The notes under the pieces: generated by a model
The model's database searches: none
What the model saw: the letters and a program-made list of their open reading frames with translations, nothing else
What the model was told of the DNA's origin: nothing
Translations under genes and position numbers: made by a program
Part shown: positions 24,722-36,030 of the stretch, piece after piece
Layout of the letters: each line of letters begins with the position of its first letter
Position numbering within the stretch: position 1 is the first letter of the stretch
From: Pogona vitticeps
Lineage: Eukaryota > Chordata > Lepidosauria > Squamata > Agamidae
NCBI RefSeq assembly: GCF_051106095.1
Contig: NC_135783.1
Coordinates: 309,022,322-309,086,321, forward strand
DNA: 64,000 nucleotides
Reading direction: 5' to 3'

Positions 24722-25152
24722 ATGACATAGGGGGTTAATGCTGACTCAAAAGTGGTGCTGGAGGAGTAAAAGACAACACCTGTTCCATGAGTAGTACAAA
24801 TTGACGGGCCAAGGGGACCTCCATTGGCCCAGCACTACTAGTCCTCCCTGAGGGGTGTTAAGTGGCTGGGGTCAGTGATGTGAGCTAGACTCCAGCCGAC
24901 TGCATTGAACTCTGGCAAGAAGTGGGCCACAAATATGGACTGTAGACAATGGGGGCTAATGAAAGGAACTAAGCCCACCTGTGTATTCAGGGGACGGGTG
25001 ACTCAAAGCACTCAACCTGACTTTTTATCTTATCTCTTTGCCTTAATAAAAGCAAGCATTTATAGAACTAAGTGGCTGTAGTTCATGGAACCTATGGTTG
25101 AGGAGACCTGCCTGGCCAGCCCATCCCTGGGTGGAAGTGGCAGTTGTCACAG
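24722..25152. mobile_element. Possible fossil solo LTR
   Basis: A stretch unlike its surroundings carries a CCTTAATAAAAGCAAG poly(A)-like signal about 100 bp before its end, and the ends TGACA (left) and TGTCA (right) are inverted. I found no convincing target duplication, so the boundaries and the family are uncertain. If real it is old. Confidence 0.35.
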
Positions 25153-25439
25153 CTTGCCTTTGTTTACTGATTAGTAGTTTGGGGGTAAGCATGGGTACCA
25201 TTTGCAAGCTGATTGTGAAAACACAGTAGCTTTGAAAGAGAGAGTCTTTGAAGGGAAAACATGTCATCACTTTCTAGTTGTGGAGCTAGCATCTTATCTA
25301 GTTCAGCATCAGGCGTGAAGCTCTCATCAGAAAGAGATGTTAAAATAGCTACTCATGAAAGCTGAAAGCATGTTAATGTTGCAGAGAGGTGAATGTGAAA
25401 TGTGTTAGAAATTTGATTTTGAAGTGTGTTTATTTGATA
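25153..25439. other. No recognised feature
   Basis: Unique-looking sequence between the LTR-like stretch and a SINE scrap. Confidence 0.4.
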
Positions 25440-25660
25440 TAAAATAAAAATGTGGTTGAAATGATGGTCAGTGATTTGGGAAAAACAGATTCAACTCCAG
25501 AGATTTCTGAAACTTATTGGGTGTCCTTGGATTCTTCTCAGTCTGAATTACTTCACAGAATTGTTTTTGTGAGGATAAATTGGGAGGAGGAGAGCCATGT
25601 ACACTCCCTTAAGCTCAGTGAGGGGGGGAGCAAAGTGTGTTGTAAGATATTTAAGTGACC
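25440..25660 (+). mobile_element. SINE body and tail fragment
   Basis: AACTTATTGGGTGTCCTTGG, TTACTTCACAGAATTG, GTTTTTGTGAGGATAAATTG and GAGAGCCATGTACAC match the body of a familiar reptile SINE (…GGGTGACCTTGGGCCAGTC…GTTGTGAGGATAAAATGG…). The tRNA-like head is missing here. Confidence 0.65.
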
Positions 25661-25714
25661 CTAACTGGGCTTTGAAGGTATGTGAGATATTTAAGGAGTA
25701 TTGTTACCAGATCC

Positions 25715-25800
25715 ACACACCCAATGAATTTACAGTGACGATTCAAACCCAGGCCTCCTGAATCTGAATCCAACATTCTGTCTACTACATCACACTACAT
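25715..25800 (-). mobile_element. SINE head fragment
   Basis: On the minus strand: ATGTAGTGTGATGTAGTAGA, GAATGTTGGATTCAGATTC, CCTGGGTTTGAATCG. This is the A-box and B-box region of the same SINE family as at 25440, in opposite orientation. Confidence 0.6.
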
Positions 25801-26740
25801 GCTGAGTTTATTTAAAACCTTGTCTTTGATTTTGGAGTTTGGATGCTAATGAGGAAAATTTGTGTGGTTACATTAGAATGCTGGACCAAAGCTATAGTTA
25901 TAGTTCCCCAAAGATCCATGAAATTTACTCTGTGAACTTGAGCCGCTACCCTCTCTCAACCTTCCTATTAGACAACACTGCCACCCCCCACTTTCCTTTG
26001 TGGTCTAGGAGCAAAATAGAAAAAAAAAAGTTGAGTATCTTTATCAGAACAAAAAATATAAACAAGAAGGCAAACTTTCAAGTTATCTTACTTGGAATTG
26101 CACAGTTTAGGGTGTGAGAAGAAAGAAACAGAAGAGACTAAAAATTATCCTTGCTAGAAGTGGAAGGAAGCTGGAGAGTCTGATAAATTTAATCTCCAGC
26201 TTTTCTGATAAGGTAATTGGCATCTGTTTGCAAGAGATGCCCTTTGGTGATCTTTTGTCTGCAAAGATAGAAATAAAGTGTGAAACAACTTATTGTACAT
26301 TCCCTAGCAGGAAATCTGACACCACTCCATCTCAAACTCATTCGTTAAGTTTGCAACCCCCATCTTGGAATTTTGGTTTAATTATAGATCCTGCAGCTTC
26401 AGCATCTGACCAGGGGGATTTATTGGATCTCCCTGTACAACATTTCAGCTCAAGCTCTGGAAGGAGGAAGGAAGAAAAGGATTTTTGGTGTGGGTATGTG
26501 GGTGAAGTTTATAATGCAATGTTTTCTTTTTCTCCAAGCTCAAATGAGGGCCAATTGGTGATTACTGATTAGTAAAACCATGAAGAGGATATTTCACCTT
26601 CATTCTTGTAATGTGTTTAATTTCAAATGGCAATTAAAAATTAGTGTTAAAAATATTTGCCAATGTAAACATAATTTAATCTGATATTTTAGCGTATCAA
26701 CAAGTAACTGAATGTGTGGACCTTTTCCCAATAATTCTTT
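25801..26740. other. No recognised feature
   Basis: Two consecutive plus-strand frames (25839-26117 and 26114-26572) overlap by a few bases, but neither shows a family motif or splice context I can support. Confidence 0.4.
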
Positions 26741-26744
26741 TTAT

Positions 26745-26858
26745 TGTATTTTAACTTTTATTGTATTTTAAATGTTGTAAGCTGCCCAGAGACCTGTGGG
26801 TAGTGTGGGCGGCATATAAATTAATTAAATTAAATTAAAATAAATAAAAAAATAATTT
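26745..26858 (+). mobile_element. L2-type LINE 3' tail
   Basis: TTGTAAGCTGCCCAGAGACC, GTGGGCGGCATATAAATTAA and an AAT/AAAT run match the end of the intact L2 at 54320-54400 closely. Heavily 5' truncated. Confidence 0.85.
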
Positions 26859-28970
26859 GCTATGTCTTGTTTCAACTCTGATACAAAGAAGTCAAAGATG
26901 AGATGGAAAACCAATGCAGTAATTAAAAGGCAGCAACAAAAGAGAGGAGGCAGAATGCTTTAACATGTATTTGTGAGCCAAGTGAGAAAGCCCCAGGAGC
27001 CCCAGCCTCCACTTTTATAAATTGGGACACACACATTACTAATATTAATTTTTTTCTGTAAAAGGATAGGTAGTGGAAATAAAAGAATTAGTTGTAACAG
27101 CATAGCATTGGCGCAACATAAGAAGCAGATCCATATACTGTATCAGGTGACTTGCCTGTCATCTGAAACTCACAATCCCAGTGTATTGCAGGGTAACCGT
27201 GCAAGTTGATAACCAACATGGGATATGCACGCACACACCAGGCATGAATTCACGAGGGTGGAGAGACTCCTTGATTTCCCTTGTGGGGAATTTGGGCATG
27301 CACTAGTCAGGCATGCCTTGTCAGTTCTCCACTCAATTCCTCTGGTTGATCATGGGTGGGGTCACTTTCCTGTGATATGGCCCAACTCCCTTACTGTACA
27401 TCTGTTCTTATGTATAAAATTGCCTCCCTGTGCTACTCAGTGGCAAACACATGAAATATACGAGTAACAGCATCAACTATCTGTTTGTAGATATAATCAT
27501 CATAGAAAGCAGGGAGGGTGGGTGGGAGAAGTCCATGTAGCAATATCCAGAGAAATGATCAAGGGGCTCCTAGGATGGACTGGGAGCTTCATCCTGAAGC
27601 ACCATTAGCAGCCCTGTATCGGGCAATGTTGTGGCTATGGTCACCCACTATAGTTCTGTGGCCCAGTGGCATCAGAAAGACAGATGCAAAATGCAGGGTG
27701 GTCAATAATTTTATTCAGAGCTTAGCAAACACTACAGAGAAGCAGTTGGCAAAATAACAGAAAATTATGGAAGGAGAAAAGGGGTCCATGTGTGTATGGG
27801 GCCAAAGCTGCCTCAAAATGTGCTTACACAGCCTTATATAGCATTATATCATGACTGACCCCAACCATCACATCAGAACGGGTTTTCTCCAGTCGAAAGA
27901 ACAGATAAACCCTAAATTACAAATGTGAAGCAAACATGTAACATATTGAATTGATGAAGAAGATATGAAAAAGGCATGTGGGCTCCTGGTTATAGTTACC
28001 TATAACTATATGTCTTAGAAGTCAGCTTCTAACAGAAGGTAATATCAGCTCCCTGCAGAGCTCTCCACCCCAACTATCTCCCATCTCTACAACCTCACAG
28101 GCTTGCTGATCATAAGCTTGCTTAGCCTAAGAGAAGGGAGTCTAAATGTGTAAAATTTAAAAGTAGACTATATAGAGGTATAGCAATGTGGAGAGACAAA
28201 GCTGACCATAGCAAGTATCCACCATCACTTCCCTGGGAACCTTTCCATGGCACAAGGGTGCCTGGGAAGAAGTGCCTGAAAATGGAGGGTAGCTTTATGG
28301 CATCTTTCTGCATAGCTTTGTGTTTCCCTGGCTTACCCATCATACAACTGGGTCCCCTACTTTGTACAACACAAAGAATTTGTGTGGTGTACAAAACTTT
28401 GCTCCCCAACACCTTGTGGCTGCCCTCAGCTTCTGCTGTCCAATACAGCTAAATCACTCTGCCTAATGGTACAACCTGCCCTACCATTCTGGTATCAAAG
28501 CCAGAATAAATGGGGGAGGGGGGATAGAAAGGAAATGGCCTTGGGAGTTTTTTAAAGGGAGGCCTGGTGGGAGCAGTGAGGCACCTTTCATTCTATGCAA
28601 CATAATCATGATAAATGTGGAGCTAAGCTATCCATTTACTCAGCTAATGTTCAGTGTGGTCCTCAGAGGATTTTATTCTGTGCTGTCATTAGTTATTGCA
28701 TACCTGCACCTGTCAGCCACAATAATATAGCAACACTGCTTGTGTACATGATGGAGACAAATAACTTTTGAGAGCATATGATATCCATTGATGAAAATCT
28801 CGTATCACTGAAAGATCTATTAACAAGGAAAATGGAACAAGCTTGGTTTTGGTTGATGTAGATGCTAATATCCAAACCAGTGAATTTAATTAAACACTAG
28901 GAAGCATATCTGGCAATAAGGTCTATTTAACCCCAGTTAATAGACTGGCTCCAAAGATCGTGGACTCAGC
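26859..28970. other. No recognised feature
   Basis: AT-rich to balanced DNA. No gene or repeat family identified. Confidence 0.4.
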
Positions 28971-28974
28971 TAGA

Positions 28975-29097
28975 GATTTTTAAAGAGAGCTTGGGTGTCC
29001 ATATGTTAGGGATTTATTAGCTGTGGATTTCCTACATTGGCAAGAGGTTAGATTAGATGACCCTTCCAACTCTACAGTTTCATGATTCAATGCCTGA
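28975..29097 (+). mobile_element. CR1 LINE 3'-end fragment
   Basis: CCTACATTGGCAAGAGG, TTAGATTAGATGACCCTTCC and AACTCTACAGTTTCATGATTC follow the CR1 3' end. Short and diverged. Confidence 0.8.
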
Positions 29098-29164
29098 AAG
29101 CACAAAGGGCTGTAATCATGATGAGGGGAAAAGGTCCCCCTCTACATCCAGAAGTAAAGCAGAT

Positions 29165-29332
29165 CTGTAAATTGAGATCTGGAAGTAAGGCAGATCTGGC
29201 CTATCAACTCTCCTCAGACTGAAGAAGCTACTTGGATGAGTAGCAAAATGTTTCAGCCTAATAAGAAAGAAGTCCAGTTGCCATGACTCAACTACAAACT
29301 AACATAACCTGGATGACTGAGAATCTTCACAA
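29165..29332 (+). mobile_element. Penelope-like element fragment, family A
   Basis: Flanked by a perfect 13-bp repeat, AAGTAAAGCAGAT (29152-29164 and 29333-29345). A partial third copy at 29183-29195 means the left edge may be 29196. It contains CTGAAGAAGCTACTTGGATG, AGTAGC and AAGAAGTCCAGTTGCCATGA, the conserved terminal segment of Penelope-like elements found also in fish and amphibians. The segment has the layout of a hammerhead ribozyme (CTGAAGA, a GCTAC/GTAGC hairpin, then the GAAA box), but the GAAA position reads AAAA here. Confidence 0.7.
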
Positions 29333-29339
29333 AAGTAAA

Positions 29340-31545
29340 GCAGATGTTTGTGTGTTCAGTGTAACGTCTGCAGAACCTGAATCCAGCTTATGATTCTTAT
29401 ACATTCTGCTATCTTTGTGATCCTATGACCCTTGCCCCTACATGCATATCTCCTATGTCTACAAAAAGGCATTTTCCAATGACCTATGGCTTGTTAAAAT
29501 TAAGAAGCTCTCTAAAAAAACCCTGAGCAGACTAAAAGCCACCATACAGATCATACTCTAGAGAGCTTTCCTTCTTTTCTGGAAGCACAAAGCTATGCAG
29601 AAAAGTTGCAAGCCAAGCAAATAAGGATACCACACAGACAGCGAAATATGAAAGCTTAGACAAGGTTGTGAATCATGGAAAGAGAAGAGTCTACCAGTGC
29701 AAGAAGCCCAATGTGCCCATCTGACTGCTATCTGGACCCATAAAAAAATTAGAGGGGAAATAATTAGACATGCAAATGCAAAACTGACAATCTACCCAGC
29801 TGCAGCTGTCTTTTATTTCCTGATCTGAAATCCAGTCAGTGGATTCAGACACTGTAAACCCCTAAGCGAGGAAGATGGGAAATTTATAAAAGCTAAGGCT
29901 CATTCATATTTTGTGATAATTAGTGAGGCTGAGAATTTCTGCAGTATTTCCCTCCTGTAAGGAAGGTTTCAAGTGATGGAGGTGCTGCTGGCAGATAAAT
30001 GGGACCCTGCCCAGGCGATCTGTCTTACAAATGATCCTTGTATGTAGTGCTATTATTTTAGTCAGACACCAGCAGCTCCACAATTGTTCATAGCTTCCAT
30101 GAAGAATAGTTGCTGTCAAGGGGGCTGAGAGTGTTATGGCTTTTAACAGACCTGTTCACAGCTTGTCTGAAAGGCTGAGGGATGGCACATGGAAAACACA
30201 TGCTAGAAATGAATGTAGGACTGGCGGTGCCATACGTATTGTGTGCTGTTTTGCTATGCACCATCACTGGGGGGGGGGGAGAGGTTATGGTGTCCTTTCG
30301 ACAGAAAATCTTGTTCAACAGCGGAAGAATTTTTTGCTCGCAAAGGTTATGATGTTCACTGTTCCTAGAGCCATCGTAATAGAATAAAGAACTTGGGAAA
30401 GCTCAATAACGTATAGCTTTGCATGGGTTTTAAGTCCAGTAGATTTCGTTTGACATGTGATATGGACTGAAAACCAAAGATAGCCCAAAGGAGTGGATGT
30501 GGCAGAAATCCAGTAGACTGAATGTTGGACGGGAGCTCCATTTTAGACACAGGCAGATCAGGTGAGCAAATAATTTGCTCAGGTAGCAATCACAAGTACA
30601 TTTACTAGAGAGTAACCTCCACTGAACACAGAGGGATTTTCTTTGGCACGAATCTATAGGACTGCAGATTTTCAGGAAATATAGAAGTTTGTTATTATTC
30701 ACCTTTTTAAAAAAACCCAACAAAATGTAAATACACAAAATACAATTCATTTTTTTGAATTTTCTTAAGCATTGTATCTCCATAAAGGAATACAATACCC
30801 ATGCAATTTTTAAAAACTCCAGAAAAATCATACTCCAGATTAATTTTCAGTGGGAGTAAAAGAGAAGGAAAAAAAACATTGTATTAAAGCAAGATTTAGA
30901 TTCAAACACAAATCATGACAGTCTCAATCAATATATGTCGAAACACACTGCTTTCAATGTAATAAAATTTAGTCTGAACTCCTTCAGTTTTTGGTACTGT
31001 TATGAATAATTATGAAATGTGTAGCTGCAGTGTGAATTCTAAATAGCAGTGTTTACATTCTTTTAAAAAGCACCTATTTAAAGTGATGCTCTATAATAGA
31101 CAATTTTCTTCTAGTTAAGTACAGAAAGGTGTGCTTCCAAAACCTCAGGAAAAATTAAGTAGCTACTCCAGGAAATATTTAATGCACTACTTCAGCAAGG
31201 CTTTTTTGTTGTGGGGGGTGGGCGGAAAGAGAAAATTACATCCAGTTAGGTTCACATTTGAAAGATGCTTCCTCAAATTAGGATCATTCTGGTGAAAGTG
31301 TGAAAAGGCTCTGCTCCCACAAAATAATGGCAGCAAGTACAATGTAAGGTATTAAAATGCTACCTTCCAGTCCTTTAGAGCTTTAAAAAGGCTGAACTTG
31401 AAATTTGATAGGAAGTTAATATGGATGTGACAACATAACCGATTGGGAGTGGAGCAGGATTAAAACAACTCTTTCTCCAGCACTCTCTCTCTAAACCCCA
31501 GGCCTCTCATACTAGTATGCTTTTAAGAAGGAGGAGGTCACACTA
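29340..31545. other. No recognised feature
   Basis: AT-rich DNA. The block 29755-29830 stands out for an ATGCAAAT octamer and CAGCTGCAGCTG, but no gene is seen. The overlapping frames at 30136-30831 have no family motif. Confidence 0.45.
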
Positions 31546-31548
31546 TGT

Positions 31549-31721
31549 ATTCGCGAAGGCTTTCACGGCCAGGATCTAATGGTTGTTGTGGGTTTTTCAG
31601 GCTCTTTGGCCGTGTTCTGAAGGTTGTTCTTCCTGACGTTTCACCAGTTTCTGTGGCCGGCACCTTCAGAGGACCAGAGCACAAAGTGCAGTCCTCTGAA
31701 GATGCCAGCCACAGATACTGG
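31549..31721 (-). mobile_element. Penelope-like element, family B, partial foldback
   Basis: A full terminal arm (TATTCGCGAAGGCTTTCACG at the left end) is followed by a short inverted repeat of its inner part (CTCTGAAGATGCCAGCC, 31692-31709). On the minus strand 31630-31673 holds a hammerhead-like core: TCCT, CTGAAGG, GCC/GGT hairpin, GAAA, CGTC, AGGA. One core position differs from CTGANGA. The copy is truncated at the right edge. Confidence 0.7.
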
Positions 31722-33885
31722 TTCAATTGCTTTATAATACTGTAAACATTTATTGCATTTCTTCTGTTTTTAATATTCACTGTTTTAATGTTTTAAGCTG
31801 CCTCAGGTTTTATCTTTCTGTTGGTGAACAAAGACTGGTTTATATATTTTTAAATCAGTAAAAAATTGTTCTTCATCATCGTAATGTAAAATTATTTCAG
31901 GAAAATATGCAAAAGGGGATATATATGGAGCAAACTGATAAACGAAAAACAAATAGATCTAAATTCTTTGGCTTGAAATTAATGAATTGTGGAAGACTGA
32001 AAAACAAATGGTGTGGAGGGAAGGAACTGGAGGTGATATTTACACTGTCTTGAAAAAAACAGACTCTGAATACGTAAAATGAACAATGCATTGGGCCTAA
32101 CATAAGGCACAATTAGCTTGTTAAATTCATTCTTTTCAATCACATGAGAGCTAAAAGTAGCAGGACCATTAAAGGTTAGTCAGATAGATTCATAAAAATA
32201 GAAACATGGAAGTGCATTGGCTAGGGATGCATTCTCAGTCATTGGTAGTCGTGGGTCTTCTACTGATCAGGAACTGGAAATAAAAACAAGGATAAAGGAA
32301 TGTCTTCCCCAATCCACCTCATTTACAGGTGGAACCAGATACAGTCCAGGTTTCTAAGATACTTTCTTAGTTTTATCTTAGTCTATTTTTATATTATATG
32401 TAAACCGCCCAGAGCAGACACGTTCTAGATGGACAGTATATAAATGTAATAAATAAATAAAAAATACTTCCATGAAATTGTTTCTCAGACGTACATACAC
32501 CCTCTGCTAAGTCCATGTTTACAGAGAATGTCCATGGACCAGTGGAAGCTCAGTGAATGCATTCTGGGTTTCAGTCTGCTCTTTAAAATTGTCCAAGGCA
32601 ATTTCAAAGTCACCCCCAGACTTCACTGCAGGTTAGTGCCTATGTGCATAGGTCATAGCTATATTACACAACTACACATTAGAAGCTGAAATCCATTTGA
32701 ATTACAGAAGCACAGAATGTGGCCTGTGCAAATTATGCCCTGCATTATTCCTCCCCTGATGCGGAAAATGAGACCAATGTTGCCGTCTGTCATTTAGTGG
32801 ACACAATTTTATCTTAACTGGCCCTTATCCATGTCTGCTTCAGAACCACCTCTTACAGACCATAGTTTGAGCCTGGTTACTCCTTTAAGTGGACCACTGG
32901 TTTAACTCAAAAGTGTATTTCTTGGTTGGGATACATAGAACCTGTTCTATTCTCTGTGCCCGCCATCCTTACTTACTTCTGCCTCACTTTGGATACACAG
33001 AGGCTTTCCAGTGCTAGGGGCTTCTTCTTCTTCTGTATGATTCAGCATGCTCCTAATTATACCATTGTGTAGCTCATGTGGACGGCTAGCTCGTACTCAA
33101 ATGGAGTTGCAGGCATGTTAACTGAGGATACCTCTCTGTGATGTTGGATGGGTTGTGGCAATAGAAGGAAGGACAGAAGAATCACTTTTTGGCTTTACTA
33201 CCTGATGCTACAAATTTTTACTACCATGTTAGGTTGATGCATTGCAATTCTGATATGCCACTTACTTTATTTAACAACAACAACAAAGCCCCCACATAAA
33301 GTCACCATGGTGCGCTGAATACAGCTGTGGACTCCATGGGTTCTGTTTCTACATGACAGTGCAGCCCCAGCAGAGCCTAGGCTGAGGAGAAAGGAAAGGA
33401 AAAGAGGGGGTTACCTCCCATCTCCTCAAATTTCACCTCTTGTGCTGCCTCCTTACTCATGAATAAAGCTGGTAAACCTTGCTCATGAGTGAACTGGAGA
33501 TCCAAAGACCTGTATGGACCCTTCTCATGGTTGAATAAACATATCCAGTATGAATAGAAGAGTCACTCAAGAGGAAGATAAAATAGATGAAGAATCTTTT
33601 CAGCACGAACCGGACCACTCTTTAAGGGCAACTTTTCATTTTCTGCAGTTCATGTCATAATTGGCTTGACCAGGATTTTGGTGCAGAAGAGAGTACAAGG
33701 GTTCCCAAACCAATTCAATACCACCAACCACCCATGAAACGCTGTGTGCAAAGACTGCCCCAACTGCTGTGCTAAGTTTTCTCTGCACTCACATAGTGCT
33801 GAATTTACACTGAAGAGACGTCACAGTTTAGGACCACAGTTTATGAGAGTCCCCTAAACAGATGTCCACACATATAACACCCCCC
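31722..33885. other. Mostly unrecognised
   Basis: Contains an L2-type tail at 32360-32465 and a weaker tail-like stretch (GTTTTAAGCTGCCTCAGG) near 31785. The rest is unassigned. Confidence 0.4.
32360..32465 (+). mobile_element. L2-type LINE 3' tail
   Basis: TATGTAAACCGCCCAGAGC, GTTCTAGATGGACAGTATA, TAAATGTAATAAATAAATAA. A short 3' end with an AAAT tail. Confidence 0.75.
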
Positions 33886-33909
33886 CCCCCAATAATAATG
33901 ACAACCATT

Positions 33910-34270
33910 TTTATCTGGAAGTTGAGTCATGGCAACTGGACTTCTTTCTTATTAGGTTGAAACATTTCACTACTCATCCAAGTAGCTTTGTCAGTCAGTC
34001 TGAGAAGGGTTGGTAAGAGACCCCTGATATATCCTCCACATTGGTTTCACTCCCCCTGGTCTGAATAGGCTCATTAGATGGACAAAGGATGGGGAAGGGC
34101 GAGTGAAAATCCTTCTGCAGTCCTTCTCCACCCAATGTCACAGGTTGTTAATGGTTGTCTTTCTGGTGGGTGTGGTCAAAACATTTCAATTTAATAACAA
34201 AGAAGTCCAGTTGCCATGACTCAGCTTCCAGATATCCTCACCTAGATGACTGAGAAATCTTCACAGATAA
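33910..34270. mobile_element. Penelope-like element, family A, inverted arms
   Basis: The left arm (33918-34000) is, on the minus strand, the family A terminal segment (AAGCTACTTGGATGAGTAG, GTCCAGTTGCCATGACTC). The right arm repeats AAGAAGTCCAGTTGCCATGA on the plus strand, so the two ends are inverted copies around a 200-bp unrelated middle. The flanks AACCATTTTTA and AACCATTGTTA may be a decayed target duplication. The ribozyme-like core is degraded. Confidence 0.65.
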
Positions 34271-34271
34271 A

Positions 34272-36005
34272 CCATTGTTAGGTTTCTGTTAAGTTAATGC
34301 AATGCTATTTGACCTTGTCCAGAGTATTGCATGGGAAGCCTTTGTAAAACCACTGAAGGGGCATGTTGTAAACCAGACAGTCTGAATGGTTTGTTGTCCT
34401 TTTCAATAGCACTGTGCTAATTCACCATTTCAGAGAACAGGTGCTGTTTGCTTCACCATGAAGTGAAACTTTACTTATACCTGGGACTAAGTCTGAATGA
34501 ACACTTGATATAGAGTGTTCCTTGTAAAAGAAAAGTAAAAAAAAAACTGTGCAGGATGTTCTTTCTGCAGTTCAATAACCAATTAAAAGCACCTCACATC
34601 ACAGTAATACACAGATCAGGGCTCCGTACATGTGATAGGTATTTACGATGTACAATAGCATTACATTAGTTCAGGATCGGTTTTATTGGACCATTTTCAT
34701 TATAAATTAGCAAGTGAGATCACAAAACAACCTGAGGTTTCAATGGGCTCAACATAAAAGCAAGGCTGCGGGTATCTCCAGAGGCTACACAACAGCAGAA
34801 ATATCACCTGCCAACTGAGTTTTTACTATGAATGCTTGAACCAAAGCTAAAAATAGTGGCATTTGTGTGTAATTGTTCTCCTTGCTGCCTCTGTTGGCCA
34901 TGGCACTCCTCTTTTCCTTAGAATGAATTATTCTGATAACAGCCATTAAACTGGACTCGTGCAAATGAACAATATGGGATTTCTTTTAGGTCCAGCCTCA
35001 TTTCTGGAAGGCTGCCAGAACAATTCTAGGAAGCAAGTGATTACCTGTGAATAGAGAGAGGTGACTGATGACTGCTTGCTGTGGAAAGTTAAAGAGAGAC
35101 TGAAAGAGATAAAATGGAAAGCACTCGGCAATAAAAAACGTTGGGAGCCCTGCTGTCCTATTATTCCAGATTTTCTTTTAAGCTTTGATATAGCTTGGTT
35201 GTGAGCACAGAATGTTAACAGGCTATCAGCCAAGTAGATCTCCCTTCCGTGAAATGTCAGCTCACAGACCCTTGCACAGTAAGCCCACATTAAAATTGGC
35301 CCTCCATATCTAGGAAATACAGTATAGGTTGATGGAGCCTATGGAGGACGGGAGAATAAATAGGTTAAAAAGATGCAGAGCTAGCCATATAGTTGCAAAT
35401 TAACCTGGGTGCTGCTCTGGCTTTGGGACTGATATTACTGTGAATTAAGCACTGTTGGCCTGTGTGGATTCTTATGCATTGTTATATCATAGGTGTCATG
35501 GTTATGGCACTGTACAAAATCCCACGTATGTAGCCTCTTTAATGGTGGCTCCACATTGAATGAATTCCCTGGGAGTTCAGTCAAGTCCCTTATCACTGGT
35601 CTTTAGACTAGTGATAGGATTTTATGGGACCAGTTTGATACCTATATTACTGTTGTACGCTTTTCATAATGCTATTGTTGATCATTTGATAAAGCTGTTG
35701 TAGCTGAGAGTGCAGTGGATTGGCTGTCAGACGGGAGGTGTGCCCAGAAGAATCCAGAGTACTTACTAGAAGGGTGGCCTGTCCTAAACTTGCCACACTT
35801 TTAAAGGATCTTGGTGGAATGCAGCTCAGCCGACAGTATGTGCAGCATTATTACACCCTACATATTCACCAACTTCATTTTAACACTATATTTTTCATGG
35901 ACAATCTATAGCAAAAGCTAATTAAGTTTATGTAAAACTTTAGTGGAAGCTGATAGGTCCCAAAATAACACAGTGAAAAGCAAAAAGTAACAGCAAAAGA
36001 CAACG
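34272..36005. other. No recognised feature
   Basis: Unique-looking DNA just downstream of the inferred STXBP6 end. The 114-residue minus-strand frame at 34946-35290 has no recognisable domain. Confidence 0.45.
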
Positions 36006-36024
36006 TTTGTATACTTATTAAATT

Positions 36025-36030
36025 TTTATT
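36025..36030 (-). promoter_or_regulatory. Candidate distal polyadenylation signal of STXBP6
   Basis: AATAAA on the minus strand (TTTATT on plus), with a downstream minus-strand run rich in T and GT (GTTGTCTTTTGCTGTTAC) 25-40 nt away, the usual layout of a vertebrate poly(A) site. Cleavage would fall near 36000-36015. Its use is inferred. Confidence 0.5.

Noticed and set aside
25839-26572. Two overlapping plus-strand frames of 92 and 152 residues
   Set aside because: No family motif, no splice or promoter context, and composition like the surroundings.
31549-31721. TA-flanked mariner MITE as an explanation of the palindromic TTCGCGAAGG family
   Set aside because: The related copy at 38903 has a 12-bp target duplication and a truncated arm, which fits Penelope-type retrotransposition better than a cut-and-paste element.
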